Made by a program: the position numbers and the translations under genes. The notes below the pieces were generated by a model. The model ran no database searches. It saw only the letters and a program-made list of their open reading frames with translations, and was not told the origin of the DNA. From NCBI RefSeq assembly GCF_000787775.1, contig NZ_BBPM01000006.1, positions 190,708 to 229,768 on the forward strand: DNA of 39,061 nt, in the 5' to 3' direction. This document shows positions 16,656 to 24,308 of the stretch, piece after piece. The stretch comes from Streptacidiphilus carbonis (GTDB lineage Bacteria > Actinomycetota > Actinomycetes > Streptomycetales > Streptomycetaceae). The number at the start of each line of letters is the position of its first letter. Within the stretch, counting starts at the first letter, position 1.

Positions 16656-18341
16656 ATGGCGACGACGACCGGACCGGAGAGCTCCAGGCGACCGGTGATC
16701 GTGACCGTGGACGACGACCCGGCGGTGTCCCGGGCCGTGGCCAGGGACCTCCGGCGCCGCTACGGCGAGGACCACCGTATCGTCCGGGCAGAGTCCGGCG
16801 CCTCGGCGCTTGAGGCGCTGCGGGAGATGAAGCTGCGCGGCGAGCTGGTCGCGGTGCTGCTGGCGGACCACCGGATGCCGGAGATGAACGGCATCGAGTT
16901 CCTGGAAGCGGCCATGGACATCTACCCCCAGGCCCGCCGGGTGCTGCTGACCGCCTACGCCGACACCGGCGCCGCCATCGACGCCATCAATGTGGTCGAC
17001 CTGGACCACTACCTGCTCAAGCCGTGGGACCCGCCCGAGGAGAAGCTCTACCCGGTGCTGGACAGCCTGCTGAAGGCCTGGCTGGCCGCCGACCCGCACC
17101 AGGTGGAGGAGACCAAGGTGGTCGGCCACCGCTGGTCGGCCCGCTCCTCGGAGGTCCGCGAGTTCCTGGCCCGCAACCAGGTCCCCTACCGCTGGTACCC
17201 GGTCACCGAGCCCGAGGGCCGGCAGCTGCTGGCGGCGGCCGGCGAGGACGGCAGCCGGCTGCCGGTGGTGGTCACCACCGACGGCGACGCGCTGGTCGAG
17301 CCCACCAACGAGGAGCTGGCCCAGCGGGTCGGCCTCTCCACCACCCCGGCCGCCGACTTCTACGACCTGATCGTCATCGGCGGCGGCCCGGCCGGCCTGG
17401 GCGCGGCCGTGTACGGGGCCTCCGAGGGGCTGCGCACCGTGCTGATCGAGCGCACCGCGACCGGCGGCCAGGCCGGGCAGAGCTCACGGATCGAGAACTA
17501 CCTCGGCTTCCCGGACGGCGTCTCCGGCTCCCAGCTCGCCGACCGGGCCCGGCGCCAGGCCACCAAGTTCGGCGCGGAGATCCTGACCGCCCGCGAGGTG
17601 ACCGGCTTCGAGGTCTGCGGCTCGGCCCGCACGGTCCGCTTCGCCGACGGCACCTCCATCTCCGCCCACACCGTGATCCTGGCCACCGGCGTCGCCTACC
17701 GGCAGCTGACCGCGGCCGGCACCGACGAGCTGACCGGGCGCGGGATCTTCTACGGAGCGGCGCTGACCGAGGCGGTGGGCTGCGCCGGTCAGGACGTGTA
17801 CGTCGTCGGCGGCGCCAACTCGGCCGGTCAGGCCGCGGTCTTCCTGGCCCGCGGCGCCAAGTCGGTGACCGTCCTGGTCCGCGGCGGGTCGCTGACCGCC
17901 TCCATGTCGCACTACCTGGTCCAGCAGGTCGAGGCCGACCCGGCGATCACGGTCAGGACCGGGACCGAGGTGGTCGCGGCCCGCGGCGAGGACCACCTGG
18001 AGGGGCTGACCCTGCTGGACACCGCGACCGGCCGCACCGAGGAGGTCGACGCCCAGTGGCTGTTCGTCTTCATCGGCGCGGTGCCGATGACCGACTGGCT
18101 CGACGGTGTGGTGCTCCGCGACGACCACGGATTCGTGCTGGCCGGCCCCGACCTGGGCGAAGCCGGCCAGCACTCCGGCGGCTGGCCCCTGGACCGCCCC
18201 CCGCACCACCTGGAGACCAGCGTCCCGGGCGTCTTCGTGGCCGGCGACGTCCGGGCGGAGTCCGCCAAACGCGTCGCCTCGGCCGTCGGCGAGGGCGCCA
18301 TGGCCGTCATGTTCGTCCACCGCTACCTGGACAAGCTCTGA
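16656..18341 (+). CDS. Response regulator fused to a thioredoxin-reductase-like flavoprotein
   Basis: 561 residues. Residues 12-140 are a receiver domain: Asp19-Asp21 acidic pocket, phosphoacceptor Asp71 (LLADHRMPEMNG), Thr99 and Lys122. Residues about 155-228 look like a glutaredoxin/thioredoxin-type fold (REFLARNQVPYRWYPV, LPVVVTTDG) with no cysteine pair. Residues 234-561 are a low-molecular-weight thioredoxin-reductase-like flavoprotein: FAD loop VIGGGPAGLGAA, TGGQAGQSSRIENYLGFP, second nucleotide loop VYVVGGANSAGQAA and VFVAGDVR near the end. Where true thioredoxin reductases carry CxxC, this one reads IFYGAALTEA, so it cannot reduce thioredoxin in the usual way. No DNA-binding domain is present. 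It is first in an operon with a histidine kinase and a UBP-type zinc finger protein. Confidence 0.93.
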   Translation: MATTTGPESSRRPVIVTVDDDPAVSRAVARDLRRRYGEDHRIVRAESGASALEALREMKLRGELVAVLLADHRMPEMNGIEFLEAAMDIYPQARRVLLTAYADTGAAIDAINVVDLDHYLLKPWDPPEEKLYPVLDSLLKAWLAADPHQVEETKVVGHRWSARSSEVREFLARNQVPYRWYPVTEPEGRQLLAAAGEDGSRLPVVVTTDGDALVEPTNEELAQRVGLSTTPAADFYDLIVIGGGPAGLGAAVYGASEGLRTVLIERTATGGQAGQSSRIENYLGFPDGVSGSQLADRARRQATKFGAEILTAREVTGFEVCGSARTVRFADGTSISAHTVILATGVAYRQLTAAGTDELTGRGIFYGAALTEAVGCAGQDVYVVGGANSAGQAAVFLARGAKSVTVLVRGGSLTASMSHYLVQQVEADPAITVRTGTEVVAARGEDHLEGLTLLDTATGRTEEVDAQWLFVFIGAVPMTDWLDGVVLRDDHGFVLAGPDLGEAGQHSGGWPLDRPPHHLETSVPGVFVAGDVRAESAKRVASAVGEGAMAVMFVHRYLDKL

Positions 18342-18347
18342 CAGGCG

Positions 18348-18398
18348 CCGGCGGGAGGCACGCCGCCGGAGCGGACTACCGCTGCCCTGCGGCAGTGG
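18348..18398 (+). other. Two hairpins in the intercistronic gap
   Basis: CCGGCGG/CCGCCGG (18348-18354 and 18363-18369) and CCGCTGCC/GGCAGTGG (18379-18386 and 18391-18398) can each fold. They could attenuate or protect the message between the flavoprotein and kinase genes. No T-tract follows. Confidence 0.35.
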
Positions 18399-18416
18399 AT
18401 ACGGGAGACTGGTCCC

Positions 18417-18464
18417 ATGGCAACCAGGAAGACGGAGTTGACGTCGGCTCGGGTCGGGCCGTGA
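18417..18464 (+). CDS. Possible 15-residue upstream ORF coupled to the kinase gene
   Basis: An ATG at 18417 has GGGAG at 18403-18407. It opens a short frame encoding [15 protein letters not shown], and its TGA overlaps the GTG start of the kinase gene (GTGA). It may be a leader that couples translation to the weakly preceded kinase start. Alternatively, a frameshift in the deposited sequence may separate the true N-terminus from the kinase frame. Nothing shows that the peptide has its own function. Confidence 0.35.
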   Translation: MATRKTELTSARVGP

Positions 18465-19972
18465 CGGGCGGGGCGGGCGGCGTCGCGGGGCAGTGTTCGC
18501 CGGAGGAGCTGCGGGGGCTGTTCCTGTTCGAGAAGCTGACGTTCGAGCAGTTGGCTTGGCTGTGCCGGAAGGGGCGGGTGGAGGCCTTCGAGCCGGGCCC
18601 GGTCTACACCGAGGGGGAGCCGGCCACCTGCTTCTACGTCATGGTCGAGGGCACGGTGGTGCTGTCGCACCGGGTCGGCCCCGACGACGTCGAGGTGAAC
18701 CGTTCCTCCAGTCCCGGGGTGTACGCGGGGGCGTTCCAGGCCTATCTGGGCGAGCGGGTCCCGCAGGTGTACATGAACTCGATGCGGGTGGTCTCGCCCT
18801 CGCGGTTCTTCGTGCTGTCGGCGCATGACTTCGCCGGGATGATGCACGACTGGTTCCCGATGGCCGAGCACCTGCTGGAGGGGCTCTTCTTCGGCACCCG
18901 GACCCTGCAGCAGGCGGTCGGCCAGCGCGAGCGGCTGCTCGCGCTGGGCACGCTGTCGGCAGGCCTCACCCATGAGTTGAACAACCCGGCCGCCGCGGCG
19001 GTGCGCGCCACCGCCGCGCTGCGCGAGCGGGTCGCGCAGATGCGCGGCGCGCTGGGCAAGGTGGCCGGCAAGTCCGGCAAGGCCGCCGGTCTCGACGAGC
19101 TGGTACGGCTGGAGGAGGAGGCGGTACGGGCCGCAGCCAAACAGCCGGTGCTGGGGCCGCTGGAGGCCTCCGACCGCGAGGACGCCCTCACCGACTGGCT
19201 GGACGACCACGAGGTGGCCGAGGGCTGGGAACTGGCCCCGGTGCTGGTCCAGGCCGGACTGGACGCGGACTGGCTGGAGCGGGTGGACGCGGCGATCGGC
19301 ACCGAGGGCCTGGCCTGGGCGCTCCGCTGGCTCACCCACGGCGTGGAGACGGAACTGCTGCTGGGCGAGATCGAGGCGGCGTCCTCGCGGATCTCCTCAC
19401 TGGTCGGCGCGGCCCGGCAGTACTCGCAGCTGGACCGCGCCCCCTACCAGCAGGTCGACCTGCACGAGCTGTTGGACAGCACCCTGGTCATCCTGGGCGG
19501 CAAGACCGGCCCCGGCATCACCGTGGTCAAGGACTACGACCGCTCGCTCCCCAGGGTGCCGGCCTTCGCCGCGGAGCTGAACCAGGTGTGGACCAACCTG
19601 ATCGACAACGCCCTGTACGCGATGGCCGGGCACGGCACGCTGACCATCAGCACCCGCGCCGACCACGACCGGGCGGTGATCGGCTTCCGCGACACCGGCC
19701 CCGGGGTGCCCGCGGACATCCAGGGACGGATCTTCGAGCCGTTCTTCACCAGCAAGCCGGTCGGCGACGGCACCGGGCTCGGGCTCGACATCTCCTGGCG
19801 GATCGTGGTGCACCGGCACCACGGCGACCTCCGGGTCGAGTCCGTCCCCGGCGACACCCTGTTCGAGGTGACGCTGCCGCTGACCGCACAGGACCCGGAC
19901 CAGGATCCGGACCGGAACGTCCGACAGGACGCCGACGACGTCAGAGACGCCAACCAGGAAGAGGCACGATGA
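18461..19972 (+). CDS. Histidine kinase with cyclic nucleotide-binding-type sensor domain
   Basis: 503 residues from the GTG at 18461, which overlaps the stop of a 15-codon upstream frame. Residues about 14-140 form a cNMP-binding-type beta roll ([39 protein letters not shown]). The H-box is [13 protein letters not shown] with His171, of the NtrB-like kind. A long insert (about 205-300) precedes the ATP-binding domain: [41 protein letters not shown]. No membrane segment is seen, so it is cytosolic. The natural partner is the receiver domain of the flavoprotein encoded upstream. The stop overlaps the zinc finger ATG (ATGA). Whether the sensor binds a cyclic nucleotide is unknown. Confidence 0.92.
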   Translation: MTGGAGGVAGQCSPEELRGLFLFEKLTFEQLAWLCRKGRVEAFEPGPVYTEGEPATCFYVMVEGTVVLSHRVGPDDVEVNRSSSPGVYAGAFQAYLGERVPQVYMNSMRVVSPSRFFVLSAHDFAGMMHDWFPMAEHLLEGLFFGTRTLQQAVGQRERLLALGTLSAGLTHELNNPAAAAVRATAALRERVAQMRGALGKVAGKSGKAAGLDELVRLEEEAVRAAAKQPVLGPLEASDREDALTDWLDDHEVAEGWELAPVLVQAGLDADWLERVDAAIGTEGLAWALRWLTHGVETELLLGEIEAASSRISSLVGAARQYSQLDRAPYQQVDLHELLDSTLVILGGKTGPGITVVKDYDRSLPRVPAFAAELNQVWTNLIDNALYAMAGHGTLTISTRADHDRAVIGFRDTGPGVPADIQGRIFEPFFTSKPVGDGTGLGLDISWRIVVHRHHGDLRVESVPGDTLFEVTLPLTAQDPDQDPDRNVRQDADDVRDANQEEAR

Positions 19973-20322
19973 GCGACAACCCGGCGATCGACCCGACCGC
20001 GGTACCGAGCGGTGCCGGCTGTGCGGAGTGCGACGCGGTCGGCGGATGGTGGTTCCATCTGCGGCGCTGCGCGCTCTGCGGCCACATCGGCTGCTGCGAC
20101 AGCTCGCCCTCACAGCACGCCAGCGCGCACGCGGCCGCCTCCGGCCATCCGGTGATCACCAGCTTCGAGCCCGGCGAGGCCTGGTTCTGGAGCTACCCCG
20201 ACGAGCAGTTCTACGAGAGCGGACCGGACCTGGCCGGCCCCGAGCACCACCCGCTGGACCAGCCCACTCCCGGGCCGGCCGGCCGGGTGCCCGCGGACTG
20301 GCGACAGCACATCCACCAGTAG
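19969..20322 (+). CDS. UBP-type zinc finger protein
   Basis: 117 residues, ATG overlapping the kinase stop. Most of the protein is one zf-UBP domain. Candidate zinc ligands are Cys18 and Cys21 (GCAEC), Cys34 and Cys37 ([12 protein letters not shown]), Cys42 or Cys43, His50 (SPSQHASAH), His54 and His60. The flanking aromatic block GWWFHLRR and the downstream [12 protein letters not shown] are typical. In eukaryotes this fold binds the free C-terminal diglycine of ubiquitin. Bacterial members have no assigned ligand that I know of. A C-terminal tail ([13 protein letters not shown]) is short and polar. Translational coupling to the kinase implies a role in the same pathway. Confidence 0.93.
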   Translation: MSDNPAIDPTAVPSGAGCAECDAVGGWWFHLRRCALCGHIGCCDSSPSQHASAHAAASGHPVITSFEPGEAWFWSYPDEQFYESGPDLAGPEHHPLDQPTPGPAGRVPADWRQHIHQ

Positions 20323-20426
20323 CGCCACCCGCGGGGACGGCGGAATACGGCGACCCCCGGCCGGGTTGTCATGGGCACAGTCGTCGGGGCGCTGCGGGGC
20401 CCCGCGCAGGAGGAGAGGACACGCCC

Positions 20427-20549
20427 ATGAAGGTCCGTCAGTCGATCCGCTCGTTGAAGGCCAAGCCGGGCGCACAGGTCGTCCGCCGGCGCGGCCGGGT
20501 GTTCGTCATCAACCGCCGCGACCCCCGCTTCAAGGCCCGTCAGGGCTGA
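20427..20549 (+). CDS. rpmJ: Zinc-independent ribosomal protein bL36 paralogue
   Basis: 40 residues with a strong AGGAGGAGAGGA upstream. It starts [19 protein letters not shown] and ends RFKARQG, matching bL36. The zinc-binding Cys/His set of the standard form is absent, so this is the C-minus paralogue that replaces bL36 when zinc is scarce. Such paralogues are usually Zur-repressed, but I see no Zur-like AT-rich palindrome in the 100 bases upstream. It sits directly after the zinc finger operon. Confidence 0.95.
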   Translation: MKVRQSIRSLKAKPGAQVVRRRGRVFVINRRDPRFKARQG

Positions 20550-20551
20550 TC

Positions 20552-20591
20552 GGCGGTCCGGCAGTCCGGCAGTCCGGCAGTCCGGCAGTCC
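20552..20591. repeat. 8-bp tandem repeat, five units
   Basis: Five head-to-tail copies of GGC(A/G)GTCC, the first with G at position 4 and the rest identical, begin three bases after the bL36 stop. The array is intergenic and likely variable by slippage. Confidence 0.85.
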
Positions 20592-20598
20592 AGGAGAT

Positions 20599-20640
20599 CC
20601 GGTGCTTCGGGAGGTCGGAGCCGGCCTCCCGAAGCACCGG
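20599..20640. terminator. 16-bp perfect stem-loop, likely terminator
   Basis: CCGGTGCTTCGGGAGG (20599-20614) and its exact complement (20625-20640) flank a 10-base loop. There is no T-tract, as is common in Streptomyces terminators. It separates bL36 from the pentapeptide protein gene. Confidence 0.6.
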
Positions 20641-20710
20641 GAACCACAGGGGTGGACCTGGACCCCCTGGCCGCCGGGACGGTGGCCGGGCCGGCGACTA
20701 CGCTTCCCGG

Positions 20711-21523
20711 GTGAGCACCATCGACCCCGCCGCACTGCGGGCCGACTGCGGCAACTGCTTCGGGCTGTGCTGCGTCGTGCCCGCCTTCGCGCGTTCCACC
20801 GACTTCGCCGTCGACAAGGCCGCCGGGCAGGCCTGCCCCAATCTGGGCGAGGACTCCCGCTGCGGCATCCACACCCGGCTGCGCGAGCGGGGCTTCAAGG
20901 GCTGCACCGTCTACGACTGCTTCGGTGCCGGCCAGAAGGTCTCCCAGGTCACCTTCCTTGGCCAGGACTGGCGCAAGGACCCGGGCGCGGCCCGGCGGAT
21001 GTTCGCGGTGTTCCCGGTGATGCGCGACCTGCACGAACTGCTGCGGTACCTCGCGGAGGCGCTGGAGTGGCCCGCCGCCGGTCCCGTCCACGCCGAGCTG
21101 CGCGCTGCCTTCGCGGAGACCGAGCAGCTGACCCTGGGCGGCGCGGACACCCTCCCGGCGCTGGACGTGGACGCGGTCCGAGGGAGCGTCAACCCGCTGC
21201 TGCTCCGCGCGAGTGAACTCGTTCGGGCCGAGGTGCCGGGCCGGCGGCGGGACCACCGCGGGGCCGACCTGGTCGGCGCCAAGCTGAGGGGCGCCGCGCT
21301 GCGCGGCGCCAATCTGCGCGGTGCGCTGCTGATCGGGGCCGACCTGCGCGGCGCGGACCTGCGGACGGCCGACGTCATCGGCGCCGACCTCCGCGACGCG
21401 GACCTGCGCGGGGCGGACCTGACCGGCGCCCTGTTCCTGGTGCAGTCCCAGCTGGACGCGGCCAGGGGCGACCGCGCGACCGTGCTCCCCGCGACGATGC
21501 ACCGCCCGGCGCACTGGGCCTGA
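20711..21523 (+). CDS. Cys-rich N-domain/pentapeptide-repeat protein
   Basis: 270 residues from a GTG start. The N-terminal part is Cys-rich (DCGNCFGLCCVVPAF, CPNLGEDSRCGIH, GCTVYDCFGAGQ). Nine or so cysteines within about 65 residues suggest a metal or iron-sulfur site. A helical middle (MRDLHELLRYLAEALEW) follows. Residues about 185-255 are pentapeptide repeats of the A(D/N)LRG type (RGADLVGAKLRGAALRGANL), predicted to form a right-handed quadrilateral helix. Some pentapeptide proteins mimic DNA and inhibit gyrase, but nothing here shows that. I have seen this combined architecture in Streptomyces annotations, without a known function. Confidence 0.88.
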   Translation: MSTIDPAALRADCGNCFGLCCVVPAFARSTDFAVDKAAGQACPNLGEDSRCGIHTRLRERGFKGCTVYDCFGAGQKVSQVTFLGQDWRKDPGAARRMFAVFPVMRDLHELLRYLAEALEWPAAGPVHAELRAAFAETEQLTLGGADTLPALDVDAVRGSVNPLLLRASELVRAEVPGRRRDHRGADLVGAKLRGAALRGANLRGALLIGADLRGADLRTADVIGADLRDADLRGADLTGALFLVQSQLDAARGDRATVLPATMHRPAHWA

Positions 21524-21531
21524 ACCGACGG

Positions 21532-21571
21532 CCGGCGGGCCCGGCCCGCGCTGCGGAGCCGGGCCCGCCGG
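21532..21571. terminator. Bidirectional hairpin terminator
   Basis: CCGGCGGGCCCGGC (21532-21545) and its exact complement (21558-21571) form a 14-bp stem with a 12-base loop, between two convergent genes. Confidence 0.65.
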
Positions 21572-21596
21572 GCCCCTGCGTGCTGTGTGCCTGGGA

Positions 21597-22154
21597 TCAG
21601 GCAGCGACCGCGGTGGCCTCGGCCAGCTGGGCCACGACCGCCGGGAGCTGCTCGGCGACCTCGGCGTCGTCCTGCGGGTGCAGCTCGGCGAAGCGCACCA
21701 CGGAGCCGGGGATGGAGAGCTTGGCCTCGGCCAGCACGGTGGCGCCGGCCACACCGAGGGCCTTGCGGGCCTCGTCCTGCGCCCACACGCCGCCGAACTG
21801 GCCGTAGGCGGTGCCGACCACGGCGGCGGGCTTGCCGGTGAAGGCGCCGGCGCCGTAGGGGCGGGACAGCCAGTCGATGGCGTTCTTCAGCACGGCGGTC
21901 AGGGTGCCGTTGTACTCCGGGCTGAACAGCAGGAAGGCGTCGGCCTGGCCGGCGGCCTCACGCAGCGCGGCGGCCGCGGCGGGGACGGCGCCCTCGACGT
22001 CGATGTCCTCGTTGTAGAAGGGGACCTCGCCGAGACCCTCGTAGATGACGACCTCGACGCCCTCAGGGGCGTGCTTGACCGCTGCCTCGGCGAGCTGGCG
22101 GTTGTGCGAACCGGCGCGGAGGCTGCCGACGAGGGCGAGAACGCGAACAGACAT
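21597..22154 (-). CDS. NAD(P)H-dependent FMN reductase / quinone reductase
   Basis: 185 residues with CAGGAG before the ATG. A flavodoxin-like fold: FMN phosphate loop VGSLRAGSHNRQLAEA and isoalloxazine loop FSPEYNGTLTAVLKNAIDW, then GKPAAVVGTAYGQFGG. It belongs to the NADPH-dependent FMN reductase family, which reduces flavins, quinones, azo dyes or metals. It is divergent from a TetR regulator gene, with two matching operator candidates in the 119-base gap. An inducible defence against quinone or electrophile stress is plausible by analogy. Confidence 0.93.
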   Translation of the reverse strand: MSVRVLALVGSLRAGSHNRQLAEAAVKHAPEGVEVVIYEGLGEVPFYNEDIDVEGAVPAAAAALREAAGQADAFLLFSPEYNGTLTAVLKNAIDWLSRPYGAGAFTGKPAAVVGTAYGQFGGVWAQDEARKALGVAGATVLAEAKLSIPGSVVRFAELHPQDDAEVAEQLPAVVAQLAEATAVAA

Positions 22155-22194
22155 AACGTGCTCCTGAGAGGTTGGGCAGGGCGTCCACGGAAGT

Positions 22195-22242
22195 GGACTG
22201 TGGTCCGGGTACAGTGGTAGCACGGAAAGCGGACCTGAGTCC
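22195..22242. promoter_or_regulatory. Paired operators between FMN reductase and TetR genes
   Basis: Two GGAC-N4-GTCC dyads occur at 22195-22206 and 22231-22242. The outer halves GAAGTGGACT (22190-22199) and AGTCCACTTC (22237-22246) are exact mirror complements across the gap. A TATCGT at 22262-22267 lies seven bases before the TetR ATG, consistent with a leaderless message whose -35 region overlaps the second site. Confidence 0.55.
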
Positions 22243-22273
22243 ACTTCTTCTCGAGTAGCGCTATCGTTGAGGT

Positions 22274-22921
22274 ATGACCGCGCAACGCCCCCGCCCCGCC
22301 GAGACGCCGTCGCCCTCCCGCGCCGAACTGCCGGTCGTGGACCAGGCACCCCGGGAACGCTCCGACGCCGCCCGCAACCGGGTCCGCCTACTGGAGGCCG
22401 CCGGCGAGCTGGTGCGCCGGCACGGCGCACAGAACGTCACCATGGACGCGGTCGCTGACGCGGCCTCCGTCGGCAAGGGCACGCTGTTCCGGCGCTTCGG
22501 GGACCGCGAGGGCCTGATGCTGGCCCTGCTGGAACACGCCGAGGAGGAGTACCAGCGCGGCTACCTGTTCGGACCGCCGCCGCTGGGCCCGGGCGCGGCG
22601 CCGCTGGAACGGCTGGACGCCTTCGGCGAGGCCACTGTGCGCCACCTGCTCTGCAACATGGACCTCTACCTGGCCGCGGACGCCTGCGCGAGCCGGCGCT
22701 ACACCGTCCCCGCCGGGGTGCTGCGGGTCACCCACATCGCCGTGCTGCTGCACCAGGCCGGGGCGGTGGGCGACGTCGACCTGGTGGCACAGGCCCTGGC
22801 CGGCTACCTGGACCCGGCCCTGGTGCACCATCTGTGCACGCAGCGCGGCTTCTCCCTGGAACGGATCCAGGCCGGCTGGCGCGAGCTGGTGAACCGGGCC
22901 GTGGCACCGCTCCCCGCCTGA
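22274..22921 (+). CDS. TetR-family transcriptional regulator
   Basis: 215 residues. The TetR DNA-binding domain follows a Pro-rich N-terminus: RNRVRLLEAAGELVRRHG, VTMDAVADAASVGKGTLFRRFGDREGLM (helix-turn-helix about 55-85). The C-terminal ligand domain is divergent. GAGG lies only two bases from the ATG, too close to act as a normal ribosome binding site, so translation is probably leaderless from a TATCGT-type -10. It likely represses itself and the divergent FMN reductase gene. Confidence 0.93.
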   Translation: MTAQRPRPAETPSPSRAELPVVDQAPRERSDAARNRVRLLEAAGELVRRHGAQNVTMDAVADAASVGKGTLFRRFGDREGLMLALLEHAEEEYQRGYLFGPPPLGPGAAPLERLDAFGEATVRHLLCNMDLYLAADACASRRYTVPAGVLRVTHIAVLLHQAGAVGDVDLVAQALAGYLDPALVHHLCTQRGFSLERIQAGWRELVNRAVAPLPA

Positions 22922-22968
22922 ACCGCCACAGCCGGGACCAGGGGCGCCGAAGGCACCGCGGCACGACA

Positions 22969-23012
22969 GCAGGGCCGGGCCGCGGACGCGTGGCGTCCGG
23001 ACCCGACCCTGC
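22969..23012. terminator. Bidirectional hairpin terminator
   Basis: Long imperfect stem: GCAGGGCCGGGCC continuing to 22989 pairs with 22992-23012 through G-C and some G-U pairs. It lies between the convergent TetR and S53 peptidase genes. Confidence 0.6.
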
Positions 23013-23066
23013 CGGTGGGGGTGTTCCGGTGGGGGTGTCAGCTCGCAGTGTTCAACTGACGGATCG

Positions 23067-24308
23067 TCAGCCGGTGAAGGCGGTCAGACCGTTCGGGGTG
23101 CCCAGGCCGGTCGGGCCGTCGTAGCCGGTCTCCGCCGTGCAGAGGTAGGCCGGGGAGCAGCTCGCGGTGGAGCCGGTGGTCACGTCGTTGAGCGAGGACG
23201 TGTGGGCGTACAGGTCGGCCGCCGGGTAGCTGGCGCTGGGGGCGCCGGCGTCCGCGAACACCGCGGCGATCAGCGGCGAGGCGACGCTGGTGCCGCCGTA
23301 GACCGCCCAGCCGGAGGCGCCGTAGGTCTGGTAGACCGCAACGCCGGTGGCCGGGTCGGCGACCGCGGAGACGTCGGCGACGGTGCGCTTGGAGCAGCCG
23401 GTGTCCTTCTGCCAGGTCGGCTTGGCGTCGTAGCCGGAGCAGCCCGAGCCCGCACCCTCGGTGCTGCTGGTGGACCACACGCTCTCGGTCCAGCCGCGGG
23501 AGTTGGAGGCCGTCCTCAGCGAGGTGCCGCCGACCGCGGTGACGTACTTGGACGCCGCGGGGTACTCCACGCCGTAGCCGGAGTCACCGGAGCTGGCGGT
23601 GATGGCCACACCGGGGTGGTTGAAATAGCTGCTGTCGTACGACGTGTCGGAGCTGGACTCCGAGCCGCCGTAGCTGTTGGAGACGAACTTGGCGCCCAGC
23701 TTCACCGCCTCGTTGACGGCGGTGCCGAGGTTGGTCATCGACGCGGTCCTGGCCTCGACCAGGATGATGTGGGCGTTGGGGGCGATCGCCGACACCATGT
23801 CCAGGTCCAGCGATATCTCGCCGGCCCAGCCGCTGTTGTTGCTCGGCAGCGAGCTGGTGCTGCCGGTCTGGCTGACCTGCTTGAAGCAGCCGCTGGCCAC
23901 GGTGCAGGCGGGCAGCCCGTACTGGGAGCGGTAGACGGCCATGTCGGCGGCGGCGTTGGGGTCGTTGTAGGCGTCGACGATGGCGACGGTCTGGCCGGCG
24001 CCGCCGTTGGCCGGCAGGTTGTAGGCGCTCAGCAGGCTGCTCGGGCCGAAACCGGACGGGGTGGCGTTCGGGGTGATCCCGAGCGCGTTGACGTGCTCGG
24101 CGGTGCTGGTGACCCGGAGGGCGTTGCAGGCCATCTGCCCCACCGAGTGGATCACCGCACAGGACCGCACCCAGCTGGGATGGGCGGACTGCGCCGTCGC
24201 GGCGCCGGCGGGGGCGGCACCGAGCAGACCGGCCGCGGCCAGCGCCGCCGAGCCGAGCAGCGGGAGAGCGACACGGCGGGGAGTGCGGGGGTTCGGGGTG
24301 GTACGCAA
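23067..24308 (-). CDS. Secreted S53-family (sedolisin) serine-carboxyl peptidase
   Basis: 413 residues from a TTG start with TGGAGG upstream. The signal peptide ends near AGAATA (about residue 38). The catalytic set is complete: Glu164 and Asp168 in WAGEISLDLDMV (family spacing of four), Asp242 in SSGDSGYG, and Ser341 in YGGTSVASPL. The C-terminal YDGPTGLGTPNGL fits the calcium-site region. Only about 50 residues separate the signal peptide from the catalytic domain, so the large pro-kumamolisin prodomain is missing, as in a short actinobacterial subgroup. It probably degrades proteins at acid pH outside the cell. Confidence 0.95.
   Translation of the reverse strand: MRTTPNPRTPRRVALPLLGSAALAAAGLLGAAPAGAATAQSAHPSWVRSCAVIHSVGQMACNALRVTSTAEHVNALGITPNATPSGFGPSSLLSAYNLPANGGAGQTVAIVDAYNDPNAAADMAVYRSQYGLPACTVASGCFKQVSQTGSTSSLPSNNSGWAGEISLDLDMVSAIAPNAHIILVEARTASMTNLGTAVNEAVKLGAKFVSNSYGGSESSSDTSYDSSYFNHPGVAITASSGDSGYGVEYPAASKYVTAVGGTSLRTASNSRGWTESVWSTSSTEGAGSGCSGYDAKPTWQKDTGCSKRTVADVSAVADPATGVAVYQTYGASGWAVYGGTSVASPLIAAVFADAGAPSASYPAADLYAHTSSLNDVTTGSTASCSPAYLCTAETGYDGPTGLGTPNGLTAFTG

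Noticed and set aside
17024-18460. N-terminal extension of the kinase frame through the flavoprotein gene
   Set aside because: The sequence is Arg/Gly-rich shadow of the flavoprotein codons with no motif. The kinase begins near 18461.
20327-20426. Zur box before the bL36 paralogue
   Set aside because: Expected from family knowledge, but no AT-rich TGAAAA-type palindrome is present in the leader.
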